Source: Deltaproteobacteria bacterium
Lineage (GTDB): Bacteria > Desulfobacterota > Binatia > UBA12015
Assembly (NCBI GenBank): GCA_029262355.1
Contig: JAJCZO010000035.1
Coordinates: 1 to 41,382 of the forward strand
DNA length: 41,382 bases
Direction: 5' to 3'
Position 1 is the first letter of the stretch, and each line of letters starts with the position of its first letter. The position numbers and the translations under genes were made by a program. Shown here piece by piece: positions 8,053-15,543 of the stretch. The notes below the pieces were generated by a model. The model did no database searches. It was not told the DNA's origin and was given only the letters and a program-made list of their open reading frames with translations.

Positions 8053-9489
8053 GTGCGACCGCTGCCACCGTTTCGGAGCGCGATTCCGACCGCCCTCCTC
8101 TCACTCCTTCTCGCCACCATGCCGACCGGCAACGCCCGGGCACAGACCGACGTAACTGCGGCTACCGACGCTCCGAACATCCTGCTCGTGGTGCTCGACG
8201 CCTGCCGCGCCGACCGCCTGAGCCCGTATGGGTTCGATCGCGCGACCACGCCCACACTGAACGAGGTCGCGCAGGATCCCGACGCGGTGGTGTTCCAAAG
8301 CCACTACGCGCAGGCACCGTGGACGAAGCCATCCACCGCGAGCTTGTTCACCGGCCTTCCGGTATCACGACACAAGGTCTACCGAGGGCACACGAGGGCA
8401 CTCGAGAGGAACTCGCGGAAGGCCTTCGTCACCGATCGGCTGAGCGACGAACGTGAGACGATGGCCGAGCGCATGAAGGCCGCGGGGCTCTCGACCTTTG
8501 CCGTCGTATGGGGCCGCCAGCTCGAGCCGGCGTACGGCTTCGCGCAGGGCTTCGACGAGTATGTCACCCAAGAACTCGACAACGACAAAGACCGGCTCGC
8601 GCGACTCCTCGAGTTCGCGAGCAACGCGAAGCAGCCATTCTTCGGCTATGTCCACTTCGAGGGCTGTCACCTGCCCTTTCCCCAGCGCGACCGGCACCCC
8701 GATTACATGCGAGAGCACGCAGTTCCGTACGACGAAGCGGCGCGACGAGCCGAGGGCGTCGACTTCGGCAACGGCGATCTCGTGTACAAGATCAACGGAA
8801 GCCACCTCGACCTCGAGGACGAAGACGCCGCCTTCCTCGATCTGACGTACCAAGCCAAAACGCGACGGATGGATGAGGAAATCGTTCGTCCGCTTCTCGA
8901 CGGCCTGCGCGAGCGCGGCCTCGACGAGAACCTCCTCCTTGTCTTCACCGCGGACCACGGCGAAGAACTCTACGAGCACGGCAAGTACGGCCATTCGCAG
9001 GGCCTCTGGGACGAGATCGTGCACATCCCGCTGATCGTGCGATTCCCTGCCGGCACCAAGCCTGCCTCGCTTCGCGCGTCAGTCACCGCGCCGACCCAAG
9101 CAATTGGGCTGCTGCCGTCGCTGATGGGTGTGGTCGGACTTCCAGAGGATCCAACGCTTCCCGGGGCGAACCTGCTTGCTGGCGAGACGCCCCCCTACGC
9201 CGTCGCAGAGATGTCGCCGATCTGGGGCGACCGCGGGTACGCCGTCATCGAGGGCGACTACAAGCTTCTGCACATCGGCGGCGGCAACCAGCTGAGCCAC
9301 CTCGATACCGACCCCGGCGAGAGAGTGAACCTCGCTGCAAAGAACCCGGCGAAGGCGGCCAGGATGGCCGCGAAGGCCCTCGCGCTGAAGCGCTACTTCA
9401 ACGAGATGCAATCCGCCGCTCCGATGGTCGACGTCGAACTCAATCCGAAGGCCATCGAGCAACTTCGGGCGCTCGGCTACATGGAATGA
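8053..9489 (+). CDS. exported sulfatase-like hydrolase
   Basis: 478 aa from GTG 8053, with CGGAGAG just upstream. This start is preferred because it supplies a Sec signal peptide (hydrophobic core 11-24, cleavage near ARA-Q31). NILLVVLDACRADRLSPYGF retains metal-binding Asp49, and FTADHGEELYEHG gives the second Asp-His pair. The nucleophile region reads APWTKPSTASLFTG, so Thr91 sits where Cys/Ser would become formylglycine and the following Arg is Thr. It ends with LRALGYME, matching the tail of its divergent neighbour. Likely a periplasmic metal-dependent hydrolase of sulfate, phosphate or phosphonate esters. Whether it is a true sulfatase is doubtful without the formylglycine motif. Confidence 0.8.
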   Translation: MRPLPPFRSAIPTALLSLLLATMPTGNARAQTDVTAATDAPNILLVVLDACRADRLSPYGFDRATTPTLNEVAQDPDAVVFQSHYAQAPWTKPSTASLFTGLPVSRHKVYRGHTRALERNSRKAFVTDRLSDERETMAERMKAAGLSTFAVVWGRQLEPAYGFAQGFDEYVTQELDNDKDRLARLLEFASNAKQPFFGYVHFEGCHLPFPQRDRHPDYMREHAVPYDEAARRAEGVDFGNGDLVYKINGSHLDLEDEDAAFLDLTYQAKTRRMDEEIVRPLLDGLRERGLDENLLLVFTADHGEELYEHGKYGHSQGLWDEIVHIPLIVRFPAGTKPASLRASVTAPTQAIGLLPSLMGVVGLPEDPTLPGANLLAGETPPYAVAEMSPIWGDRGYAVIEGDYKLLHIGGGNQLSHLDTDPGERVNLAAKNPAKAARMAAKALALKRYFNEMQSAAPMVDVELNPKAIEQLRALGYME

Positions 9490-9499
9490 CCTGCGACTA

Positions 9500-9526
9500 C
9501 CGCGTGCCGCCGAAGCGGGGGCGCGG
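9500..9526. terminator. possible bidirectional terminator between convergent genes
   Basis: CCGCGTGCC and GGGGCGCGG form a 9-position stem with one mismatch and one G-T pair, around a 9-nt loop. It sits between the convergent ends of the sulfatase-like gene (9489) and the HAD gene (9544). There is no T-run, so intrinsic termination is uncertain. Confidence 0.35.
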
Positions 9527-9543
9527 CGAGCCACTACGAGCGA

Positions 9544-10167
9544 TCAATCTCGATCGGCGACGTGGGCTTCGATTTCGGACCACGAGGAGACTCGGCGCAC
9601 GCGCGCCAGCACGCGCGGGGGAAGCGAGCTCACGTCGCGGTTCCACGGCCGATCGAGGAGCAGCACGAAGGTCTCGGTCTCTTCGACGAGGAAACGCGCC
9701 ATCATGAGCGAGTCTTCGATCGCCACCTCGAAGCGCTGCGCGGACAGCCGGTCGAGCGGAGTGGCATCGGCCAAGTGTGATTGGCGACCATACTTGTCGA
9801 TCGACGCGAGCGAGCGGTGCGGCATCTGCCGACGATCGAGCCATCGACGCGTTGCCGCCATCGTCGAGGGAGGTCTTCCCGTGACGATCTGTACGTCGTG
9901 ACCTCGCCCCGCCCATGCGGCCAGAGTCTTCGCGGCGCCCTCGATCGTGTGCATCGACTCGATCACCGCATCCTCGTGCGCGGCGTCGAGCAAGCGATCC
10001 CGCTCGGCAGGCGAGAGCCCGAAGGACTCCCCGAGATCGAAAGAGTGACAGTTCTCGTACACCACGTCGCGCGCAAACAAGTCTCGGGCGATCTCGATGA
10101 GAGCAGCCGTCGTATCCGCGAGGACGTCGTCTACGTCCACGTAGATCGGAAGCGCCCCCGAGCTCAT
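9544..10167 (-). CDS. HAD-superfamily 5'(3')-nucleotidase-like protein
   Basis: 207 aa. YVDVDDVLADTT at residues 8-19 is the HAD nucleophile motif (D-x-D-x-V), VTGRPP supplies the Ser/Thr region, and FEVAIEDSLMMA the terminal acidic motif. The arrangement fits the NT5C-type (deoxy)ribonucleotidase-like branch of HAD phosphatases. ATG 10167 overlaps the TGA of the upstream CoA-transferase gene as ATGA, which decides the start over a longer frame and implies translational coupling. Its substrate is unknown. Coupling to acyl-CoA enzymes hints at CoA or nucleotide housekeeping rather than general nucleotide salvage, but that is inference. Confidence 0.75.
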   Translation of the reverse strand: MSSGALPIYVDVDDVLADTTAALIEIARDLFARDVVYENCHSFDLGESFGLSPAERDRLLDAAHEDAVIESMHTIEGAAKTLAAWAGRGHDVQIVTGRPPSTMAATRRWLDRRQMPHRSLASIDKYGRQSHLADATPLDRLSAQRFEVAIEDSLMMARFLVEETETFVLLLDRPWNRDVSSLPPRVLARVRRVSSWSEIEAHVADRD

Positions 10168-12632
10168 CTCGGAAGCTCGGGGTCCGGCTCGTCCGAGTCT
10201 TCGATGACCCCGCACGCCCGAAGTCGCGCAAGCTCGTCCGCACCCAGCCCCAGCACCTCACCGAAGACGTAGTCGTTGTCCTCCCCGACCGCCGCGCCGG
10301 CATCAGAGGTGTGTCCTGGCGTGCCGGTGAGCCCAAGCGGGATGCCGTTCGCAACGACCTTCCCCTTGAGCTTGTGCTCAATCTCTTCGAAGAAGCCCCG
10401 CGCCGCGAGCTGTGGATCGCGTCGATGTTGGTCCTCGGTGTTCTGAACGACTCCGGCGGCAATCCCGATCGCCTGCAGCTTCGATTGCAACGCGTACGCA
10501 TCCTGGGACCGGGTCCACTCCGACACGAGGGCTTCCAGAGCGTCGACGTTCCCCAGGCGGAGCGCCAGAGTCTCGAAGCGCGCGTCCGCAGCCCAGTCGG
10601 CTCGGCCGGCCACGGCACAAAATCGCGCCCAACCCTCGTCGTCGAAAACAGCAATCGCGCACCACCGGTCTTCGCCCGCACACGGATAACAGCCGTGCGG
10701 GGCTCCATAGTGCGATCGGTTCCCCACCCGCTTCGGATTCTGCCCGGACCCGACGGCCTCCATCATGACGTCACCGAAGACCGACACCATTGCCTCGAGC
10801 TGCGAAAGATTCACCCGTTGGCCTTCCCCCGTGCGCCTCCGATGCTCGAGCGCACACATCACCGCAAACAGCCCGTGCATGGCGCTGACCGAGTCGGGGT
10901 AGGCGAAGTGGGTCATCGCGCAAGGACGGTGCGCGAACCCCGAACTCGTCGCCAGCCCCGAAGCCGCCTCGATGTTCGGCCCCCAAGTGACGTAGCTGCG
11001 GTGCGGGCCGTCGTTGCCAAACCCCGACGTCCCGAACATCACGAGATCCGGCTTTACGCGGCGAAGTGAGTCCCAGCCGAGCCCCAGCTTGTCGAGCACC
11101 CCCGGAGTGAAGTTCTCGATCACGACGTCAGCCTTGGCGATCACCTGCTTTGCCAAGTCCACTGCGTCCGGTCGCAGGAGATCCAAGGCGACGAACCGCT
11201 TGCCAGCGTTCCAATCCGTAAACCAGGGCGACAGACGCGATTGGATTCCGAGGTGCGGCGCCCACGGCGGAATGTACTGGCGCGTAACGTCGGGATGACT
11301 CTTCGATTCGACCTTGATCACCTCCGCACCACACCACGCCATCGCCCGACCGATCCACGGACCGGCCATGCCCATCGAGAACTCGACGACACGCAAACCG
11401 GCCAGGGCTCCCGCGGGGGCGGGGGCGGGGGCCAGTACCGGTGCTGGACTGCGGCTTCGGTGTTCCGCGAAGACCTCGTCGTCGTGTTCACCCACACGCG
11501 GTGCTCGATGACGGATCTGCGCTGGCGTTTGCTCATGACGGTACGCCGCACCTGGATAGCGCAACTCGCCGTCGGCTCCGTGCGACACGTCGACGAAGTA
11601 CTTCCGCGCCTCGAGCTGCGGATCGGCCACGGCCTGCGATGCGGTCTGCATGGGTGTGAACGCCAGATGTCGCGCCTGCCCCTCCCGGTAGATCTCGGCA
11701 ACCGCGTGCTGCGCGGTCAGCTCGCCGATGAACATGTCGATCAGTTCGCGATCCTCGATCCGATTCGCAGATGGACCTTCCCAGAGCGGATTGAGAATGG
11801 CTTCCTGTCCCGTCTCCTCGAACACCCACCGCGCCACGCTCTTCCAATGCGCGGGGCGGTTCACCATGAGGTAGACCAGCCCGTCTCGGCACGGGTACGC
11901 GCCGGAGGGCACCGACGCGAAGAGACCGGTCCCGGCGCGCTTCGGGATCATCCCATCGTCGAGCCATTTGCCCACACCTGTGATGTGGCTCACCGCTGCT
12001 ACGGTCTCGACCGCCGAGATGTCGACGTGCTGGCCTGTGCCGCTCCCGCTCGCGTGCCGCAGCGCGATCATGGTCGCGCCCGCGGCGTTCGTTGCCGCCA
12101 TGACGTGCGCGTGCGAGCCCGCGAGTCGAACCGGAGGATCGTCTGCGTAACCCGTCACGATTGCCGCGCCGCCAAGCGCCGTCGCAACCAGGTCGGACGA
12201 CTTCCACCCGTGGCGCGGACCGGTCTGGCCGAATCCAGAGATCGACGTCAGCACCAGACCCGGATTCCGCTCGCGCAAGATCTCCCAGCCGATCCCCAAC
12301 TGCGTGAGCCGGCCGGGGGTCTCCCCTTCGATCACCGCATCCGCGTTCAAGGCGAGAGCGAGGAATCGTTCTCGCCCCTCAGCCGTCTCGAGATCGATCA
12401 CCACCCCGCGCTTGCTCGTGTTGGTGTAGAGGAACCACAATCCGCGATCGGGATGCGGCTCGCCCTTCCAGAACGGGGGCAGCCTCCGCATCGAGTCGCC
12501 CCCCGGCGGCTCGACGAGAATCACATCGGCGCCCATGTCGGCGAACAGCTTGCCGCAGTACGCGGTCTTGTGGTCCGCCAACTCGACGATTCGGCGGCCG
12601 GCGAGGGCCGCGCTGCGAGCGGAACCCGACAC
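10164..12632 (-). CDS. fused double CaiB/BaiF (type III) CoA transferase
   Basis: 822 aa, about twice the usual 400. Domain 1 (1-390) opens with AGRRIVELADHKTAYCGKLFADMGADVILVEPP. An Ala-Pro linker (about 392-406) leads into domain 2 (408-822), opening AGLRVVEFSMGMAGPWIGRA. Both have the Rossmann-like start and the GQxVxxS element of family III transferases, which move CoA between carboxylic acids. The catalytic Asp appears in domain 2 (Asp580 in FAYPDSVSAMHG), but the matching place in domain 1 is His176 (SHAHVMAATNAAG). So one half is probably structural, like known family III heteromers with one inactive subunit. It lies 6 bp after the acyl-CoA dehydrogenase and overlaps the HAD gene. Confidence 0.88.
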   Translation of the reverse strand: MSGSARSAALAGRRIVELADHKTAYCGKLFADMGADVILVEPPGGDSMRRLPPFWKGEPHPDRGLWFLYTNTSKRGVVIDLETAEGRERFLALALNADAVIEGETPGRLTQLGIGWEILRERNPGLVLTSISGFGQTGPRHGWKSSDLVATALGGAAIVTGYADDPPVRLAGSHAHVMAATNAAGATMIALRHASGSGTGQHVDISAVETVAAVSHITGVGKWLDDGMIPKRAGTGLFASVPSGAYPCRDGLVYLMVNRPAHWKSVARWVFEETGQEAILNPLWEGPSANRIEDRELIDMFIGELTAQHAVAEIYREGQARHLAFTPMQTASQAVADPQLEARKYFVDVSHGADGELRYPGAAYRHEQTPAQIRHRAPRVGEHDDEVFAEHRSRSPAPVLAPAPAPAGALAGLRVVEFSMGMAGPWIGRAMAWCGAEVIKVESKSHPDVTRQYIPPWAPHLGIQSRLSPWFTDWNAGKRFVALDLLRPDAVDLAKQVIAKADVVIENFTPGVLDKLGLGWDSLRRVKPDLVMFGTSGFGNDGPHRSYVTWGPNIEAASGLATSSGFAHRPCAMTHFAYPDSVSAMHGLFAVMCALEHRRRTGEGQRVNLSQLEAMVSVFGDVMMEAVGSGQNPKRVGNRSHYGAPHGCYPCAGEDRWCAIAVFDDEGWARFCAVAGRADWAADARFETLALRLGNVDALEALVSEWTRSQDAYALQSKLQAIGIAAGVVQNTEDQHRRDPQLAARGFFEEIEHKLKGKVVANGIPLGLTGTPGHTSDAGAAVGEDNDYVFGEVLGLGADELARLRACGVIEDSDEPDPELPR

Positions 12633-12638
12633 GGGGAA

Positions 12639-13799
12639 TCAGACGGGTGCCGGCCGCAGATCAGGCGGACCGTCTCCGTCGAGCACGTCGGCTGCGATCA
12701 GCTCTTCGCAGTAGTGGGAATCCCACCACGAAATCTGGAGCTGCTTTGCCCGGCGGAAGTACAGCTGGATGTCGCACTCGACAGAGAAACCCATGCCCCC
12801 ATGAATCTGCTGCGCCGCCTTCGTCGTCTCACGATAGGTCTTACACGCGAACAGCTTCGCCATCGGCGCCAGGCGCGTGATGGAGCGACCAGCGTCACGC
12901 GCCCAAGCCGCCTCGTGGACCAACGTGCGACCACCGTCGATCGCGGTAGACGCATCGGCCAGGTAGTGGGCGAGCGACTGGAACGCACCGAGAGGCTTGC
13001 CGAACTGGTGACGCTCTTTCGCATAGACGATCGTCATCTCGAGTGCTCGCCCGGCGCCGCCGATCGCCTGCGCAGAAAGCAACACCGCCCCGTCGTGCAA
13101 CACGCTCGTCCACGTCGCCCAGCCCGTCCCAGCGGCACCGATCCGATCTGATTCGGGAACCCGGACTCCCTCGAATCGCACTTCGAACTGCGCGTCGGAG
13201 GCCATCGTCTTCCTCTGCGTGCAATGGATCCCCGCTGCGTTGGGGTCGACGATGAACAAATCGATCACCTCGTCGCTCGAACCCGTCCGGGCGACGACGA
13301 CCAGTCGATCCGCGACGCCTGCGAACGCAACGTGGCTCTTCACGCCGGAGAGCGAGAATCCACCGTCGACCGGTTTCGCTTCGAGCTGAACACCGAGCGG
13401 GTCGAACCCGCCGCGCGGCTCCAGCCAGGCCGGGGCCAGAATCGCTTCTCCAGACGCGATCCTGGGGAGCCAGCGATCTTTCTGCACGTCGGTCCCCGCT
13501 TCGACGATCGCGCCGCCACTCAGAATCGCGCTACCCAAGTGTGGCGTCGGCGCCAGGACCCGGCCGAACTCCTCATAGAGAATCGCGGCTTCGAGCATGC
13601 CCTGTGCAGACCCGCCGTACTGCTCGGGCAACCGCAGGCCGATCAACCCGAGCGTGCCCAATTGCTTCCACAACGCGACCGCATGACCGGACGCATCATC
13701 CTCGAGCTCGCGTACCACCTCCAGCGGCGCGTGCTTCTCGCACAATCCACGGGCGGTTTCCCGCAGCAGATTCTGCTCTGAGGTGAAGTCCAGATCCAT
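12639..13799 (-). CDS. acyl-CoA dehydrogenase
   Basis: 386 aa from ATG 13799 (MDLDFTSEQNLLRETARG, a typical N-terminus); the frame stays open upstream but those residues do not fit the family. It shows the N-terminal helical domain, the LRLPEQYGG turn, a middle beta-barrel and the C-terminal QIHGGMGFSVECDIQLYFRRAK, which forms part of the FAD and substrate site. It oxidises an acyl-CoA at the alpha-beta bond, passing electrons to ETF, in the cytoplasm. First gene of a tight three-gene operon (6 bp to the CoA transferase). The substrate could be an unusual branched or alicyclic acyl-CoA given the neighbours. Family very sure, substrate not. Confidence 0.9.
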   Translation of the reverse strand: MDLDFTSEQNLLRETARGLCEKHAPLEVVRELEDDASGHAVALWKQLGTLGLIGLRLPEQYGGSAQGMLEAAILYEEFGRVLAPTPHLGSAILSGGAIVEAGTDVQKDRWLPRIASGEAILAPAWLEPRGGFDPLGVQLEAKPVDGGFSLSGVKSHVAFAGVADRLVVVARTGSSDEVIDLFIVDPNAAGIHCTQRKTMASDAQFEVRFEGVRVPESDRIGAAGTGWATWTSVLHDGAVLLSAQAIGGAGRALEMTIVYAKERHQFGKPLGAFQSLAHYLADASTAIDGGRTLVHEAAWARDAGRSITRLAPMAKLFACKTYRETTKAAQQIHGGMGFSVECDIQLYFRRAKQLQISWWDSHYCEELIAADVLDGDGPPDLRPAPV

Positions 13800-13826
13800 G
13801 GATTGGGTAGAACATATCAGGATCGC

Positions 13827-13841
13827 CGCGGGTAGCCCGCG
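13827..13841. promoter_or_regulatory. inverted repeat in divergent promoter region (possible operator)
   Basis: CGCGGG-TAG-CCCGCG, a perfect 6+6 inverted repeat with a 3-nt spacer. It lies in the 150-bp divergent region between the acyl-CoA dehydrogenase operon and the FadD3-like ligase, about 28-42 nt upstream of the dehydrogenase start. No regulator gene is adjacent. Could be a repressor site or chance in G+C-rich DNA. Confidence 0.3.
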
Positions 13842-13913
13842 AGCCGCCCCATCGGCGGAGCCCACGTCATTCGCGTACGATTCGCCTCAGGTGCGGAACG
13901 GGCGGGCTCCGGC

Positions 13914-13943
13914 ATGGAAGCCAGAGCGCCGTTGCGATAAACC
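13914..13943 (+). promoter_or_regulatory. promoter block A: ATGGAAGCC-N13-GATAAACC before ligase gene
   Basis: ATGGAAGCC, 13 nt, then GATAAACC, ending 6 nt before ATG 13950. The same two words with identical spacing occur before the second ligase gene (17076-17105). GATAAA is a -10-like hexamer only 8 nt from the start codon, which has no Shine-Dalgarno, so a leaderless transcript is possible. Confidence 0.45.
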
Positions 13944-13949
13944 CGCCGC

Positions 13950-15518
13950 ATGCAACGCACCATCCCAGGGGCCGTCCAGGAAGCCGCCGAACGCTTCGGC
14001 AACGCACTCGCCATCGAAGAGGGGGACACGCGGCTCAGCTTCGCGGAACTCGCGGACGCGGGCATCCACGTCGCTCGTGCCTTCCTCGCCGCAGGGATCG
14101 AGCGCGGGGATCGGGTCGCGATCTGGGCGCCCAACGTCCACGAGTGGATTCTGGCCGCGATCGGACTCCACGCGACCGGCGCCACACTCATCCCGCTCAA
14201 TACGCGACTGAAGAAAGCCGAGGCGGCCTACATCCTTCGCACGAGCGGCGCCAAGCTCCTGTGTACGGTCACCGACTTCCTCGGCGTCGACTACGTCGCC
14301 GAGATCCAACAAGAGGACACGCCAGCTCTCGAAGGCATCATCGCTCTACGCGGGTCGTCGGACGGCGCCACGAGCTGGAAGAATTTCCTCGCGCACGGCG
14401 CATCCGAGCCTGAGGAGAAGGCGCGAGAGTGCGCCGCGTCGGTCTCTCCCGACGACCTTTCCGACATCATGTTCACTTCCGGCACGACCGGGAAACCCAA
14501 GGGCGTCATGACGACGCACGGACAGAACACCAAGGTGTTCCTCGCGTGGTCGGGGATCGTCGGGCTCACCGAAGGGGATCGATACCTGATCGTGAACCCC
14601 TTCTTTCACGCGTTCGGCTACAAGGCCGGATGGTTGTCGTGCATCCTTCGCGGCGCGACCGCCCTCCCCCATCTGGTCTTCGACGTACCGCAAGTCCTCG
14701 CACGAATCGGAACGGACAAGATCTCGATGCTCCCCGGGCCGCCGACGCTCTATCAATCCATCCTCGCCCATCCCGATCTCGGCAAGCACGACATCTCGAA
14801 CCTGCGGCTTGCCGTCACGGGAGCCGCAGCGATTCCGGTCGAGTTGATCCACCGTATGAAGGATGAGCTCGGGTTCGACACGATCATCACCGGCTACGGA
14901 CTCACGGAATCGTGCGGCACGGTTTCGATGTGCCGGGAGGACGACGACGCCCAGACCATCGCCACGACGTCGGGACGCGCGATCGAGGACGTCGAAGTGC
15001 GCTGCGTAAACGAAGGGGGCGACGAGGTTCCGCGCGGCGAACCCGGCGAGGTCATCGTACGCGGCTACAACGTGATGAGGGGTTATCTCGACGACCCGGA
15101 CGAAACGGCAAAGGCGATCGATGAAGACGGCTGGCTCCACACGGGCGACATCGCGATCATGGACGAGCGTGGCTACCTCCGGATCACCGACCGCATCAAG
15201 GACATGTTCATCATGGGTGGCTTCAACTGCTACCCGGCCGAGATCGAGAACCTCATGTTCGGCAGCGGCGATTTCGCCCAGGTCGCGGTCATCGGGGTCC
15301 CCGACGAGCGCATGGGAGAAGTCGGGATGGCGTTCGTCGTCCCAGCACCCGGAAAGAACCTCGACTCCGACGGCGTAATCAAGTGGTGTCGTGCGAACAT
15401 GGCCAACTACAAGGTGCCGCGCACCATCGAGATCGTGCCGGAGCTGCCGGTGAACGCTTCGGGCAAGGTGACGAAGTTCGTGCTCCGAGAGCGAGCGCGG
15501 GAGATCCTCGGGGGCTGA
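13950..15518 (+). CDS. acyl-CoA synthetase, FadD3-like
   Basis: 522 aa. ANL-family adenylating enzyme: P-loop FTSGTTGKPKG at residues 175-185, ITGYGLTESCG, WLHTGDIA, ITDRIKDMFIMGGFNCYPAEIE and catalytic Lys in NASGKVTKFVLRE. INPFFHAFGYKAGWLSCIL and LPGPPTLYQSIL closely resemble actinobacterial FadD3, the ligase that activates the HIP propionate left from steroid rings C/D. So a cyclic or branched carboxylate is a reasonable substrate guess, not proven. It makes acyl-CoA from acid, ATP and CoA in the cytoplasm. Divergent from the acyl-CoA dehydrogenase operon and 25 bp before a CoA transferase. No Shine-Dalgarno; a promoter-like block shared with 17112 lies directly upstream. Confidence 0.88.
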   Translation: MQRTIPGAVQEAAERFGNALAIEEGDTRLSFAELADAGIHVARAFLAAGIERGDRVAIWAPNVHEWILAAIGLHATGATLIPLNTRLKKAEAAYILRTSGAKLLCTVTDFLGVDYVAEIQQEDTPALEGIIALRGSSDGATSWKNFLAHGASEPEEKARECAASVSPDDLSDIMFTSGTTGKPKGVMTTHGQNTKVFLAWSGIVGLTEGDRYLIVNPFFHAFGYKAGWLSCILRGATALPHLVFDVPQVLARIGTDKISMLPGPPTLYQSILAHPDLGKHDISNLRLAVTGAAAIPVELIHRMKDELGFDTIITGYGLTESCGTVSMCREDDDAQTIATTSGRAIEDVEVRCVNEGGDEVPRGEPGEVIVRGYNVMRGYLDDPDETAKAIDEDGWLHTGDIAIMDERGYLRITDRIKDMFIMGGFNCYPAEIENLMFGSGDFAQVAVIGVPDERMGEVGMAFVVPAPGKNLDSDGVIKWCRANMANYKVPRTIEIVPELPVNASGKVTKFVLRERAREILGG

Positions 15519-15543
15519 GTCCCGCCGCGATGGAGCCGTCGTT

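Noticed and set aside
11241..13151. Long plus-strand open frame (636 codons) across the CoA transferase and dehydrogenase
   Set aside because: Arg/Pro/His-rich translation without family features; antisense to two clear enzymes. A shadow caused by high G+C.
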